NCBI GenBank assembly: GCA_900548345.1
Contig: URKA01000002.1
Location: 106,784-170,783 of the forward strand
Length of the DNA: 64,000 nucleotides
From: an uncultured Paraprevotella sp.
Lineage (GTDB): Bacteria; Bacteroidota; Bacteroidia; Bacteroidales; Bacteroidaceae
Direction of reading: 5' to 3'
The position numbers and the translations under genes were made by a program. How positions within the stretch are numbered: position 1 is the stretch's first letter; every line of letters starts with the position of its first letter. The notes below the pieces were generated by a model. That model made no database searches. It worked only from the letters and a program-made list of their open reading frames with translations, and was not told the DNA's origin. This document shows positions 1-9,375 of the stretch, piece after piece.

Positions 1-159
1 AAGTTCGGTAATTGTCTGGAAGCGATGGTTGTCGGCAATCATCGCCGGATTCAGGTGGCAGTGATAATCTATGATGGGCTGCGTCTTTGCATGCTGGTGA
101 TACAGCCGTCTTGCCGTTTCTGTCTGTAACAGAAAGTTTTCGTCCATGAAAGGTTTCAT
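1..159 (-). CDS. uxaC: Glucuronate (uronate) isomerase, N-terminal 53 residues only
   Basis: Partial gene that runs off the left edge. The 53 visible residues match the N-terminus of uronate isomerase, which converts D-glucuronate to D-fructuronate and D-galacturonate to D-tagaturonate in the cytoplasm. The sequence PIIDYHCHL (residues 28-36) is the amidohydrolase-fold metal-binding start, with H33 and H35 as likely metal ligands. The gene starts 12 bp after the stop of the upstream hexuronate transporter, so the two form an operon for pectin-derived uronic acid use. The frame was read directly from the reverse complement. Identification is firm; only the start can be judged. Confidence 0.9.
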   Translation of the reverse strand, partial: MKPFMDENFLLQTETARRLYHQHAKTQPIIDYHCHLNPAMIADNHRFQTITEL

Positions 160-171
160 ATTCGGATGTTT

Positions 172-1653
172 TTATTTTTTTATGACTACCAGTTTATATT
201 TCGGAACCAAGAGCTTCATCATGACCCAACTGAAAAGATAAGCGAATGAGGCCACAAGGAAGACTATCATGTAACCGGCGTTGATGCCTTCGAAGCCTAA
301 GAAAGTCATGCCGGTGGTTTCTGCATGGTCGAACAGCACGCCGGCACCTTTGTTGGACATGAAACTGCCCAGTCCGCTGGCGAGTCCGCAGGCTCCGGTG
401 ACAGTTGCCACTGCCGATTTGGGGAACATGTCGCTCACCACATTATACACATTGGCACTCCAGCTCTGGTGGGCGGCGGCAATAATGCCGATGATAACGA
501 CCGTGAACCACATGGAAACCTGTCCGAGAGGCATGGCGAAAAGTCCGCACAAGGGGAACAGGGCAAAAATGAGCATGGCCTTCATGCGTCCCTGATAGGG
601 GTCCATCCGGTTGCGTCCCACGAAATAGGTGGGCAGGTAGCTTCCGGCAATGGAAAGCATGGAAATCAGATAGATGAAGAATACGGCAAGCATGCCTTCC
701 CATGAATCGGTGCTATAACCATATACCTGCTTGATATATGCCGGTGCCCAGAACAACAGGAACCACCATACGGAGTCGGGGAGGAAGCGCCCGAAGATGA
801 CTGCCCAGGTCTGTGGAAACGTGAAGGCCTGCAACACGCCGATTTTGGGCTCGGACGCCATGGTTTCCGCTTCTTTTTCCCTGGCGGCGCGTTCTTCTTC
901 CATATCCTGTTCTATGTACTCCAGTTCCGCACGGTTGACAAAGCGGTTCTTACGGGGAGGCTGATAGACGAAAATCCATGCGCCCATCCAGATAAAGCCC
1001 AGTGCGCCGATGAGCAGAAAGGCCATTTCCCATCCGTAATGGCGGGCTATCAACGGTATGGTGAACGGAGCTGCCAAGGCACCGATTTGTGAACCTGCGT
1101 TGAAGACTCCCGTAGCAAAACCACGGTCTTTTTTGGGGAAGTATTCTGCAACAGCCTTGATGGAGCAGGGGAAATTGCCGCTTTCTCCGATGGAAAGGAT
1201 GCAGCGCGCCGCCAGAAAGAGCCATACGCTGATGGTGGTGACTGCCGTGACGCTGATGCCGGTAACACTCAGTGCGGCAAGTTGTTCACGTGCCCCTTCG
1301 AAACTGAATATCCAATTGCCGGTGACCAGTCCTTGGGTGGCAATGCCGCAGAAGGCATGCAGGCAGGCTCCAGCCGACCATATTCCGATGGCCCACAGAT
1401 ACCCTTTGCGGGTGCCCAGAATATCTACTAATTTTCCGGCAAACAGCATACCTATGGCATACACAATGGAGAAACAGCCGGTGATAGTGCCGTAATCATC
1501 ATTGCTCCAGTTGAATTCCGGGGCGATGAAGTCGTTCCATGTCAATGACAGGACTTGCCGGTCGAGGTAATTGACCACCAGTGCAAAGAAGAGCATGGTG
1601 CATATCGCCCAACGATAGTTTGTTTTCTTTTCATTAGAATGTAATGTTTCCAT
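172..1653 (-). CDS. MFS transporter, hexuronate (ExuT-like) anion:cation symporter family
   Basis: A 493-residue polytopic inner-membrane protein with about 12 hydrophobic segments. The N-terminal NYLDRQVLSL segment and the GNFPCSIKAVAEYFPKKDRG segment, after the fifth or sixth helix, are typical of the anion:cation symporter branch of MFS that includes ExuT. It probably imports glucuronate or galacturonate with protons. It lies directly upstream of uxaC (12-bp gap), which supports hexuronate as substrate. An insertion of about 25 residues near positions 115-140 separates two helices and makes it longer than E. coli ExuT. Substrate is inferred from context; the MFS assignment is secure. Confidence 0.85.
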   Translation of the reverse strand: METLHSNEKKTNYRWAICTMLFFALVVNYLDRQVLSLTWNDFIAPEFNWSNDDYGTITGCFSIVYAIGMLFAGKLVDILGTRKGYLWAIGIWSAGACLHAFCGIATQGLVTGNWIFSFEGAREQLAALSVTGISVTAVTTISVWLFLAARCILSIGESGNFPCSIKAVAEYFPKKDRGFATGVFNAGSQIGALAAPFTIPLIARHYGWEMAFLLIGALGFIWMGAWIFVYQPPRKNRFVNRAELEYIEQDMEEERAAREKEAETMASEPKIGVLQAFTFPQTWAVIFGRFLPDSVWWFLLFWAPAYIKQVYGYSTDSWEGMLAVFFIYLISMLSIAGSYLPTYFVGRNRMDPYQGRMKAMLIFALFPLCGLFAMPLGQVSMWFTVVIIGIIAAAHQSWSANVYNVVSDMFPKSAVATVTGACGLASGLGSFMSNKGAGVLFDHAETTGMTFLGFEGINAGYMIVFLVASFAYLFSWVMMKLLVPKYKLVVIKK

Positions 1654-1700
1654 AACGATTTAAGTATAATATAGGTTGTTTACTGCAACTTCAACTGTGG

Positions 1701-1708
1701 CAAAAGTA
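1701..1708 (-). promoter_or_regulatory. Predicted -7 box (TACTTTTG) of the exuT-uxaC operon
   Basis: Read on the minus strand this is TACTTTTG, a match to the Bacteroidetes primary-sigma -7 consensus TAnnTTTG. It lies about 48 bp upstream of the transporter ATG. No clear TTTG -33 box is seen at the usual spacing. The rest of the 288-bp gap (1654-1941) holds no convincing gene. Confidence 0.55.
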
Positions 1709-1941
1709 CGCAAAAAACGAACTGGCTCATTGGTGCATATTTGCAAAATATGGTGTGTTGTTTGCAAGAATAACCTGAGATGTGAAAAAATAGGGAAGGA
1801 GGGATGTGCGTGTGCATATCCGCAGTGCATTTTGGAGAATATGGAGGGGGGATTTCATTTCAGGCAAGTATTCTGCCATTATCTAAACGAATAGGCGGAA
1901 ACTTGTCTGAATATGATGAAGATATTGTACGGTCGGGTATA

Positions 1942-3123
1942 TCAGAAAGCCTTGCGGCGGAACTGTTTCCGTGGGGCAAAAATGTAGGAAACCAATGAAC
2001 AGGTATGCCACCAGGCAAGTCGGAGTTCATACCACCATAAACCGAAATAGTAAGGGCGTTCTCCTACGGCGCGGCATGAACGGTTGAACTGCACGGTCTT
2101 CCATATCATCAGTAACAGAAAGAAGAAAGACACTGCGCCTGTGCCTATCCATTGTTCTTGCAGGATGCTCCATGCAAGGGCGGCGGCGGTGAGGGCATAA
2201 AAGAATATAGGAGTGTGCTGTTTGAGATTGAACACAAGCCGATATAGCCATGTCTTGCTGAAATGCCGGCGTGTCTCCATGTAATACGTACGTTTCTGAC
2301 GCCATAAATGTGATGAGCCGATGTGCTCACATACGACCTTTGATTCCGGCGCGAAGGATACTTTTGTGTTGGCGGATGTGCTATGGCGGTTGACCAGCAG
2401 TTCCACAGCTCCGCTAATCAGGTCGATGTCTCCCGCAAATCCTTTGTGCTGCATGAATAAATCTTTTCGGTAGGCCACATTTGCCGGATTGGCACGATAG
2501 GCTTTCCGTTTTGCCGCCCATGGCAGATATTGCATCTGATGGAAAAGGTTGAAGAATATGGTTTTGCGTACAAAGAGATTCCGTTTGTCTGTATAATTGG
2601 CATATCCCAGTACAATCTGCGTATCCGGAAGGAATTGGCGTGACAGGCATTCCAGCCAAAGAGAAGATACCGGATGGCTGTCTGCTTCGGTCAGTATGAC
2701 CCAGTCATATTGTGCCGATTTGAAGCCGATTGTGAGAGACAGGCGTTTATGGCTGATATGCCGTGAACTGTTCGGAGTGAAGGTGTGATGAAGATGAGGG
2801 TATTTCAATTCCAACACTTTCAACACATCCTCAGTGTCGTCTGTGGAAGCGTTGTTGACAACTATTACCTCATATTCACCGTAATCCTGCTCCAGAACCG
2901 CAGGAAGGTTGCGGCGTAATTGTTCCGCCTGATTATGGGCGGCTATGACAACGGATACGGGTGTTTCATACGAGAAGTCTCTCTTTTTGCCTTCAGCCTT
3001 TTGTCTGCGCATAAGGCGCGCTGTCTGTCCGTAAGAACGGGCGGTAAAGAAATGAACCGCCCACGCCAGTGCGAAACCGGCGTAGGCAGCATTTTCAGAG
3101 AGTAATGTAATGAATGGGTTCAT
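1942..3123 (-). CDS. Glycosyltransferase family 2, membrane-associated
   Basis: A 393-residue protein with a short N-terminal hydrophobic stretch, a GT-A fold domain and hydrophobic segments near residues 300-345. The catalytic domain starts with PVSVVIAAHNQAEQL (about residues 55-70), has the NNASTDDTEDV nucleotide-binding loop (90-100) and TEADSHP (145-151) as the metal-binding acidic motif. It probably transfers a sugar from a nucleotide donor to a lipid or polysaccharide acceptor at the membrane; the acceptor cannot be read from sequence. Its ATG overlaps the lysA stop by one base, so it is the last gene of the his-lys operon. No other sugar-polymer genes are nearby. Confidence 0.85.
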   Translation of the reverse strand: MNPFITLLSENAAYAGFALAWAVHFFTARSYGQTARLMRRQKAEGKKRDFSYETPVSVVIAAHNQAEQLRRNLPAVLEQDYGEYEVIVVNNASTDDTEDVLKVLELKYPHLHHTFTPNSSRHISHKRLSLTIGFKSAQYDWVILTEADSHPVSSLWLECLSRQFLPDTQIVLGYANYTDKRNLFVRKTIFFNLFHQMQYLPWAAKRKAYRANPANVAYRKDLFMQHKGFAGDIDLISGAVELLVNRHSTSANTKVSFAPESKVVCEHIGSSHLWRQKRTYYMETRRHFSKTWLYRLVFNLKQHTPIFFYALTAAALAWSILQEQWIGTGAVSFFFLLLMIWKTVQFNRSCRAVGERPYYFGLWWYELRLAWWHTCSLVSYIFAPRKQFRRKAF

Positions 3124-4283
3124 TAAGCAAAATCTTCAGTGGTATATCCTTTGGGGAGTTCACGACAGTTGTATCCCGAAGCCATGATTTCACCATATGC
3201 CCCTGCCGAACGGAGGGCAAGAAAGTCTCCCCGGTGACAGCGGTTCAGGTCGAATGCCTTGACGAATACATCGCTTGACTCGCAGATAGGACCCACCACG
3301 TCGTAGGTTTCTTTTTCTTCATCGCTGCTGATGTTTTCTATCAGATGGAACGCTTGATAGAGCGCCGGACGAATCAGGTCGGTCATGCCGGCATCCACAA
3401 TGGCAAACTGTTTATGGGTGGCTTGTTTGACATAAAGCGTACGGGTAATCAGACTTCCGCATTGTCCCACAACAGCACGTCCGAGTTCAAAATGAAGTTG
3501 CTGTCCGGGACGGAGATTCAGATGCTTGCGATAAGTTTCGAAGTAAGCCTTGAAGTCGGGAACTGGAACCTCGTTAGGGTGTTGATAGTCAATACCGAGT
3601 CCTCCGCCCACGTTAATGTGTTGTACATCGATGTGATGGCGTTCCAGTTGGTCTTGCAGTTCGTTTACCCTGTTACATAAAGCCATGAAATCATTCATCT
3701 CCAGAATCTGTGAGCCGATATGAAAATGCAAGCCTACAAACTTCACATGGTTCAGTGTAGAAGCTATCTCAATCACCTTCTCCATGTCTTCCATGGCGAT
3801 GCCGAACTTGTTTTCCGCCAGTCCCGTGGTGATGTTGGCATGTGTATGGGCACCTACGTTGGGATTGATACGGAAGGAAACTCTGGCGATTTTGCCTTTT
3901 GCTTCGGCAAGTTCGTTGATGATTTCCAGTTCGGGGATGCTTTCTACATTGAAATATGCAATACCGGCATCAATTCCCAGGTTGATTTCCCAATCGCTTT
4001 TGCCGACTCCGGCAAAGACAATCCGGCCGGCAGGGAAACCAGCCTCGATACATGCTTTGATTTCTCCACCGCTTACACAGTCGGCCCCGAATCCGGCCGC
4101 ACTGATGATGCGTAACACTTTGCTGTTGGCATTAGCCTTCACAGCATAGTGCAGATGATAGTTGTCGTGTTTGCTCATTTCTTCCTTGATGGTGTCCAAG
4201 GTCTTCCGGAGCAATTCTGTGTCGTAATAATAGAACGGAGTCTTTACCGTCCTGAACTTTTCTACTGGAAATGTTCCTTTCAT
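3123..4283 (-). CDS. lysA: Diaminopimelate decarboxylase
   Basis: A 386-residue fold-type III PLP enzyme catalysing the last step of lysine synthesis, meso-diaminopimelate to L-lysine plus CO2. HYAVKANANSKVL contains the PLP-binding lysine (K49). GADCVSGGEIK, the HFHIGSQI segment, the NVGGGLGIDY glycine loop and CESSDVF near the C-terminus are all family hallmarks. It follows lysC by 9 bp and ends within the glycosyltransferase start codon. Length is normal for a stand-alone enzyme. Pairing with aspartate kinase couples the first and last steps of the lysine branch. Confidence 0.96.
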   Translation of the reverse strand: MKGTFPVEKFRTVKTPFYYYDTELLRKTLDTIKEEMSKHDNYHLHYAVKANANSKVLRIISAAGFGADCVSGGEIKACIEAGFPAGRIVFAGVGKSDWEINLGIDAGIAYFNVESIPELEIINELAEAKGKIARVSFRINPNVGAHTHANITTGLAENKFGIAMEDMEKVIEIASTLNHVKFVGLHFHIGSQILEMNDFMALCNRVNELQDQLERHHIDVQHINVGGGLGIDYQHPNEVPVPDFKAYFETYRKHLNLRPGQQLHFELGRAVVGQCGSLITRTLYVKQATHKQFAIVDAGMTDLIRPALYQAFHLIENISSDEEKETYDVVGPICESSDVFVKAFDLNRCHRGDFLALRSAGAYGEIMASGYNCRELPKGYTTEDFA

Positions 4284-4292
4284 GCAATGTGC

Positions 4293-5612
4293 TTATTGGT
4301 TGAATAAAGTATCGCTGAGTGCCTGCAACGCACGTTTCTTGTCTTCTTCCTTGACCAGGAAAGTGATGTTATGGTTGCTTCCTCCGTAAGAAATCATTCT
4401 TACCGGAATCTCTTTCATGGCTTGTGCCGCAAGGCTTTCAAAACCAACATTCTCCCATGAAAGGTCGCCGACCACGCAAATGATGCACATGTTTTCGTTT
4501 ACGGTTACTGTACCGTACTTCATCAAGTCGGCAATAATATCTTTCAGGTATGATTTGTTGTCGATGGTCACAGATACTCCGACTTCGGAGGTTGTTACCA
4601 TATCGATGCTGGTCTTGTAGCTTTCGAAGATTTCGAATACTTTACGCAGGAAACCGTGTGCCAGTAGCATGCGGCTTGATTGTATCTGGATGGATACTAT
4701 ATTGTCTTTTGCGGCTACGGCCTTTATTTTGCCGTATTGGATTTCATTGTTGATAATTGTGCCAGGTGCTTCAGGGTCCATGGTGTTGAGCAGTCTTACG
4801 GGAACGCCAGCGAATTTGGCGGGTTGAATACATGTGGGGTGCAAGATTTTGGCACCGAAATAGGCCAGCTCGGCAGCCTCTTCAAAATAAAGTTGGCGCA
4901 CAGGCTCTGTATGGTCAACGATGCGCGGGTCGTTATTGTGCATACCGTCTATGTCGGTCCATATCTGAATTTCCTCACTCTGTAAGGCCGCACCGATAAG
5001 GCTGGCGGTATAGTCGGAGCCTCCGCGCAGAAGGTTGTCCACTTCCCCATAGGCATTACGGCAGATGAAGCCTTGTGTGATATAGACATCGTAATCAGGG
5101 TTGGCTTCCATCAGTTTATTGAGTTTATCCTTGATATGGTTAAGGTCGGGTTCGGCATTCTTGTCCGTACGCATGAAATCGAGCGCCGACAACAGAGCCG
5201 TTTTTACTCCACATTCCAGCATGTAGTTCGTTACCATATTGGTGCTGATGATTTCGCCTTGTGCCAGGATGATTTTTTCTTCAAAAGAGGTGAACAGAAC
5301 TTTGGTGAAGCTACGCAGGTAGTTGAATTCATCTTGCAAGAAGGCAAGTGTCTTTTCTTTATATTCCTTTGTGGCGTATAGTTCTTCTACATGCTTGCGG
5401 TATGTCTGTTCAAGTCGGTTGATGATGTTGTTGGCTCCTTCCGGATTCTTTTTGTACAGATAGTCGGAAATCTCCACAAGAGTGTTTGTCGTGCCGGACA
5501 TGGCTGAAAGTACGACTACTTTTGCCGTACCGTCTTGAGTAATCAGTTGGCACACGTCTTTCATTCTTTGTGCGGAACCTACGGATGTTCCGCCGAATTT
5601 CATTACTTTCAT
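4293..5612 (-). CDS. lysC: Aspartate kinase (monofunctional)
   Basis: A 439-residue aspartokinase, which phosphorylates aspartate at the head of the lysine, threonine and methionine pathway. KFGGTSVG at residues 5-12 is the signature, followed by the kinase core (GGSDYTASLIGAAL, IWTDIDGMHNNDPR). Residues from about 300 onward form the ACT regulatory region (SIDMVTTSEVGVSVTI) that usually binds lysine or threonine. It is not fused to homoserine dehydrogenase. It lies 15 bp after the FtsE-like gene and 9 bp before lysA. No lysine riboswitch-like leader is possible here because the gene is internal to the operon. Confidence 0.96.
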   Translation of the reverse strand: MKVMKFGGTSVGSAQRMKDVCQLITQDGTAKVVVLSAMSGTTNTLVEISDYLYKKNPEGANNIINRLEQTYRKHVEELYATKEYKEKTLAFLQDEFNYLRSFTKVLFTSFEEKIILAQGEIISTNMVTNYMLECGVKTALLSALDFMRTDKNAEPDLNHIKDKLNKLMEANPDYDVYITQGFICRNAYGEVDNLLRGGSDYTASLIGAALQSEEIQIWTDIDGMHNNDPRIVDHTEPVRQLYFEEAAELAYFGAKILHPTCIQPAKFAGVPVRLLNTMDPEAPGTIINNEIQYGKIKAVAAKDNIVSIQIQSSRMLLAHGFLRKVFEIFESYKTSIDMVTTSEVGVSVTIDNKSYLKDIIADLMKYGTVTVNENMCIICVVGDLSWENVGFESLAAQAMKEIPVRMISYGGSNHNITFLVKEEDKKRALQALSDTLFNQ

Positions 5613-5627
5613 ATTGTTGTTTGTTTT

Positions 5628-6401
5628 TTAATTGTTTTCGTTTGTTACTTCATCAATGCTTTCCGATTCGATATCCTGTGGCATGAACGGTTGTCTGTAT
5701 TCTTCGGTGCATTCCTTGATGCGATGTTCCGCACAGCGGTATACAATGCCGGGAAACTCCCTTATGAGATCTTCATTGTGTGTGCTTAACACGATTGTAG
5801 TGCCGCTTTTGCTGATTTCATATAATATGGAAACTGCCCTTCGGCCGTTTTCCTTATCCAGATTGCCTGTTGCTTCATCAGCCAATATGAGTTCCGGACG
5901 GTTCAATATGGCACGTGCGATACATACGCATTGCTGTTCTCCGCCTGAAAGCTGGTACGGCATTTTGTCGGCATGTTCCGTCATGCCGACTTGTTGCAGT
6001 ACTTCTTCCACACGTTTGTTGCGTTCTTCTTTGTTTTTCCAGCCTGTGGCTTTGAGTACGAAGTCAAGGTTGGCGCGTACCGTTCTGTCATTGAGCAACT
6101 GGAAGTCTTGGAATACAATGCCCAACTTCTTACGTAAGACGGGTATGTGTTTCCGTTTGATTTTCGTCATTTCATAATCAAGTACGGTTGCTTTTCCTGT
6201 CTGTACGTCCAATTCGCCATAAAAACTTTTCAGAAGCGAGCTTTTACCGGTTCCGACTTTACCTGTCAGGTAAATGAATTCTCCTTCCCCGGCTTGAAAG
6301 TTCACATCTCCTAATATGGTATGTTCCTCAAGGACAATGTCTACATGTTGGTAATCGATGCGCATAGATACTCTATTTAAAGAGATTAATGTTTCTTCCA
6401 T
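5628..6401 (-). CDS. ftsE: FtsE-like ABC transporter ATP-binding protein
   Basis: A 257-residue ABC ATPase. Walker A is GKVGTGKS (47-54), the Q-loop lies in GIVFQDFQLL, the signature is LSGGEQQ (151-157) and Walker B is ILADEATGNLD. Size and sequence resemble FtsE, which works with the membrane protein FtsX to control peptidoglycan hydrolases at division. No FtsX partner is adjacent, as is usual in Bacteroides. The chosen ATG overlaps the end of hisIE by 16 bp; M13 is an alternative. Its position between histidine and lysine genes appears to reflect operon packing rather than pathway membership. Confidence 0.8.
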   Translation of the reverse strand: MEETLISLNRVSMRIDYQHVDIVLEEHTILGDVNFQAGEGEFIYLTGKVGTGKSSLLKSFYGELDVQTGKATVLDYEMTKIKRKHIPVLRKKLGIVFQDFQLLNDRTVRANLDFVLKATGWKNKEERNKRVEEVLQQVGMTEHADKMPYQLSGGEQQCVCIARAILNRPELILADEATGNLDKENGRRAVSILYEISKSGTTIVLSTHNEDLIREFPGIVYRCAEHRIKECTEEYRQPFMPQDIESESIDEVTNENN

Positions 6402-7000
6402 CCGGGCTTGTGGCGTGCTTCCAGTTCCTTCACCATCTGCTCGATGCGCAAACCTTTGGAGGTGAGCAGTACAATCAGGTGGTAGAGCATGTCGGAACCT
6501 TCATAAATCAACCGCTCATCGGTGCCGTTTACAGCTTCGATAACGGCTTCCAAGGCTTCTTCGCCCACTTTCTGTGCCATACGGTTGATGCCGTCCTTAA
6601 AAAGACTTGTGGTGTAGGAGCCTTCCGGCATCTCTCTATATCTCGTTTCGATGAAATCCTGCAATTCACTGAGGAAGGTGAGGGGATTGGCCTCATTCTT
6701 CTCTCCCCAACAGGTATCGGTGCCGGTATGGCATACCGGTCCTTCGGGATGTACTTGGATCAACAGGGTGTCATTGTCGCAATCGTTCTTGATGGAAACC
6801 ACATGCAGGACATTCCCGCTTGTTTCGCCTTTCATCCACAGGCGGTTCTTGGAACGGCTGAAGAAAGTCACCTTTCCTGTTTCCACTGTTTTGTCATAGG
6901 CTTCCTGGTTCATGAAGCCCAACATCAATACGTTCTTCGTGTCTGCATCCTGAATGATGGCAGGTACAAGACCACCCAGTTTGTCGAAATTTATCTCCAT
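6386..7000 (-). CDS. hisIE: Bifunctional phosphoribosyl-AMP cyclohydrolase / phosphoribosyl-ATP pyrophosphatase
   Basis: A 204-residue fusion of two histidine-synthesis enzymes. The N-terminal HisI half contains MLGFMNQEAYDKT, SRSKNRLWMKGETSGN and HPEGPVCHTGTDTCW, whose cysteines bind zinc. The C-terminal HisE half (from about residue 115) has KVGEEALEAVIEA with the acidic residues that hold magnesium. Together they convert PR-ATP to ProFAR. The gene follows hisF by 31 bp and overlaps the start of the FtsE-like gene. Fusion order and length are standard for Bacteroidetes. Confidence 0.96.
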   Translation of the reverse strand: MEINFDKLGGLVPAIIQDADTKNVLMLGFMNQEAYDKTVETGKVTFFSRSKNRLWMKGETSGNVLHVVSIKNDCDNDTLLIQVHPEGPVCHTGTDTCWGEKNEANPLTFLSELQDFIETRYREMPEGSYTTSLFKDGINRMAQKVGEEALEAVIEAVNGTDERLIYEGSDMLYHLIVLLTSKGLRIEQMVKELEARHKPGWKKH

Positions 7001-7031
7001 ATATATAATAAGGTGTATTTGTTTGCTTTGT

Positions 7032-7790
7032 TTATCGTCTTACGTTGATGCCTTCCGCTTGTAACCATGCTTTAAGTTCGGGGATGGGAATCTCTCCGAA
7101 ATGGAAGACGCTGGCAGCTAAGGCGGCATCGCTTTTTCCCAAGGTGAATGTGTCGCGGAAATGCTCACGGCAACCGGCTCCCCCTGAGGCGATGACGGGA
7201 ATCGTCAGTTCGTCGGCAAGGCGTGCCAATGCCTCGTTGGCATATCCGGTCTTCATTCCGTCATGGTTCATTGAGGTGAAAAGAATCTCTCCGGCTCCCC
7301 GGTCGCAGGCTTCTTTCGCCCAGTCGAACAGGTTGCGTCCCGTGGAGATGCGTCCTCCGTTCAGGTAACATATCCATCCTTCTTCCGTCTCTTTGGCATC
7401 GATGGCCACAACACAGACCTGAGAACCGAAATGTCTGGTGATATCGTTGATGAGCTGCGGGTTTCGCAAGGCAGCGGAATTCAGGCTCACTTTGTCTGCG
7501 CCGGCGTTCAGCAAACGCTCCACGTCAGACAGCTCGTTGATTCCTCCGCCTACGGTAAAAGGAATGGAGATTTCTGATGCGACGCGGCGCACCATATCCG
7601 TGAATGTCTTTCTGCCTTCATGACTGGCGGTAATGTCCAGGTATACCAGTTCGTCCGCCCCTTGCTCGCTGTATGATTTACCTAATTCCACAGGGTCTCC
7701 GGCTTGCCGCAGGTTGACGAAGTTGGTACCTTTTACCGTCTGTCCGTTTTTTACATCCAGACAAGGGATGATACGTTTTGCCAATGCCAT
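7032..7790 (-). CDS. hisF: Imidazole glycerol phosphate synthase cyclase subunit
   Basis: A 252-residue TIM barrel that joins ammonia from HisH to PRFAR to give imidazole glycerol phosphate and AICAR. The start at 7790 was chosen because [16 protein letters not shown] is the family N-terminus; the open frame extends 33 residues further into hisA without homology. The catalytic aspartates are D12 (CLDVKNG) and the one in VVAIDAKE. Phosphate-binding glycine loops TVGGGIN and ASGGAG are present. It starts 1 bp after the hisA stop, indicating translational coupling. Confidence 0.96.
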   Translation of the reverse strand: MALAKRIIPCLDVKNGQTVKGTNFVNLRQAGDPVELGKSYSEQGADELVYLDITASHEGRKTFTDMVRRVASEISIPFTVGGGINELSDVERLLNAGADKVSLNSAALRNPQLINDITRHFGSQVCVVAIDAKETEEGWICYLNGGRISTGRNLFDWAKEACDRGAGEILFTSMNHDGMKTGYANEALARLADELTIPVIASGGAGCREHFRDTFTLGKSDAALAASVFHFGEIPIPELKAWLQAEGINVRR

Positions 7791-7791
7791 A

Positions 7792-8526
7792 TTATTCTCG
7801 TATGTTTTCAGCCCACAGGGCCAATTCTTCCAATGAAATTCTTCCTTCGTATATTGCCTTTCCGAATACGACCGCAGGAATACCTGCATTGTTCAGGTCC
7901 ATAATGTCCTGCATGCTGCTTACTCCGCCGCTGGCAATCAGCCGGCAATCGGGAAATTCCGCCATGATTTTTTTGTAAAGTGGTGTGGCGGGACCTTGTA
8001 ACATGCCGTCTTTGCTGATTTCGGTGCACAGCACGTGGCTGACTCCCTGTCCGATGTAGGCGGAAAGAAAAGGAATCAGCTCCCGTTCGCTCTCTTCCTT
8101 CCATCCGTTGATGGATATCATGCCGTTTTTAACGTCTGCTCCTAAAATGATGTGTTCCGGTCCGAAACATTGCAACCATTCCATGAACAGTTCCGGCTGT
8201 GTGACGGCAACGCTTCCGATGGTGACCAGCGATGCACCGCTTTCAAATGCGATACGGATGTCCTGGTCGGTCTTGATGCCGCCTCCGAAGTCTATCGTCA
8301 GGTTGGTGGCGGAAGCAATGCGCTCCAACACGTGTTGATTGACGATATGATGCGAGCGTGCTCCGTCAAGGTCCACGACATGAAGCCGTGAAAAACCGTA
8401 GGATTCGAATTCACGTGCTATTGCCACCGGATCTTCGTTGTATACTTTCCGGGTGGAGTAGTCGCCTTTGGTCAGACGTACACATTTGCCTTCTATCAGG
8501 TCAATGGCGGGTACAAGCTCTATCAT
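7792..8526 (-). CDS. hisA: ProFAR isomerase (HisA)
   Basis: A 244-residue TIM barrel that isomerises ProFAR to [18 protein letters not shown] at the N-terminus carries the first catalytic aspartate and ILGADVKNG the second. Glycine-rich phosphate loops (DFGGGIK, ASGGVSS) are intact. It sits between hisH and hisF with 1-bp gaps on both sides. The sequence is internally duplicated half-barrel as in all HisA/HisF proteins. Confidence 0.96.
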   Translation of the reverse strand: MIELVPAIDLIEGKCVRLTKGDYSTRKVYNEDPVAIAREFESYGFSRLHVVDLDGARSHHIVNQHVLERIASATNLTIDFGGGIKTDQDIRIAFESGASLVTIGSVAVTQPELFMEWLQCFGPEHIILGADVKNGMISINGWKEESERELIPFLSAYIGQGVSHVLCTEISKDGMLQGPATPLYKKIMAEFPDCRLIASGGVSSMQDIMDLNNAGIPAVVFGKAIYEGRISLEELALWAENIRE

Positions 8527-8527
8527 A

Positions 8528-9124
8528 TTATATTGTCAGATCTAAAAAGTTCTTTAAGATGCGTTCGCCCACGCTTCCGCTCTTTTCAGGGTGAAACTGT
8601 GTGGCGTAAAAATTGTCTTTGTGCAATGCGGCACTGAAAGGCACGATATATTCAGTCGTGGCAATCGTATATGCATTGACTGGCACATAGTAGCTGTGGA
8701 CAAAATAGACAAACTCATCCGTTCCGAATCCCTTGAACAAATCGCTTTGCGTCTTCGACAGTGTGTTCCATCCCATGTGGGGGACTTTGTCTTCATGTCT
8801 TGAGGGGCGGAACCGGAGTACGTCCACATCGAAAATGCCCAGACATTCGGTATTGCTTTCTTCCGAATGCCGACACATAAGTTGTTGTCCGATGCAGATA
8901 CCCAGCACAGGCTGGCGCAGGTTGCGAATCACTTCATCAAGTTGGTGTGCGCGTAAGTAAGCCATGGTGCTGCCCGCTTCTCCTTGTCCGGGAAAAAGTA
9001 CGCGGTCGGCTTGCAAAAGGCGTTCGGGTTGGTCTGTTACTTCAGGAGTGATGCCCAGTCGTTGCAGGGCATTTATCACGGAACAGATGTTTCCCGCATT
9101 GTATTTTACGATGGCTACATTCAT
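8528..9124 (-). CDS. hisH: Imidazole glycerol phosphate synthase glutaminase subunit
   Basis: A 198-residue class I glutamine amidotransferase that supplies ammonia to HisF. The nucleophile is C77 in GICIGQQL and the His-Glu pair is H178/E180 in FHPEKSG. GICIGQQL replaces the commoner GICLGMQL but keeps the nucleophile elbow. It is the first gene of the eight-gene his-lys operon. The predicted promoter lies about 32 bp upstream of the ATG, leaving a leader too short for a T-box or attenuator. Confidence 0.95.
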   Translation of the reverse strand: MNVAIVKYNAGNICSVINALQRLGITPEVTDQPERLLQADRVLFPGQGEAGSTMAYLRAHQLDEVIRNLRQPVLGICIGQQLMCRHSEESNTECLGIFDVDVLRFRPSRHEDKVPHMGWNTLSKTQSDLFKGFGTDEFVYFVHSYYVPVNAYTIATTEYIVPFSAALHKDNFYATQFHPEKSGSVGERILKNFLDLTI

Positions 9125-9155
9125 CGGTATATCCGTTTACGTTTAAAAGTGATTG

Positions 9156-9163
9156 CAAAGATA
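9156..9163 (-). promoter_or_regulatory. Predicted -7 box (TATCTTTG) of the his-lys operon
   Basis: TATCTTTG on the minus strand matches TAnnTTTG. Expected transcription start is near 9149, giving a leader of about 25 nt before hisH. The 250-bp gap 9125-9375 otherwise holds only this promoter and a weak terminator. Confidence 0.6.
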
Positions 9164-9339
9164 GTAAATTTAGCTGAGAACGGATATAAATTATTGTGTT
9201 TTTCAGTTTTTTGCTTACAATACGGCAAATATACAACTTTAAATGAATTGAAACGTAAATATTTTATAAACGGTTTTTCTGTCCCAATGAAAAGTTTTTC
9301 AGGAGGGGGCTTTCTGTGGTGAAAATGAAAAAAGGAAAT

Positions 9340-9363
9340 ATGTCCGGAGTAGGTTTCGGACAT
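9340..9363 (-). terminator. Weak candidate terminator after the YkvA-like gene
   Basis: ATGTCCG and CGGACAT form a 7-bp stem with a 10-nt loop, starting 12 bp after the stop of the YkvA-like gene on the minus strand. It is followed by ATTTCCTTTTTT, a broken T-tract. A plausible but weak intrinsic terminator. Confidence 0.4.
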
Positions 9364-9375
9364 TAAATTCCTGTG

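Noticed and set aside
7791..7889. N-terminal extension of HisF
   Set aside because: The extra 33 residues overlap hisA and lack homology; [13 protein letters not shown] is the family start.
9125..9163. Attenuator or T-box ahead of the histidine operon
   Set aside because: The predicted leader is about 25 nt, with no His codon run or hairpins.
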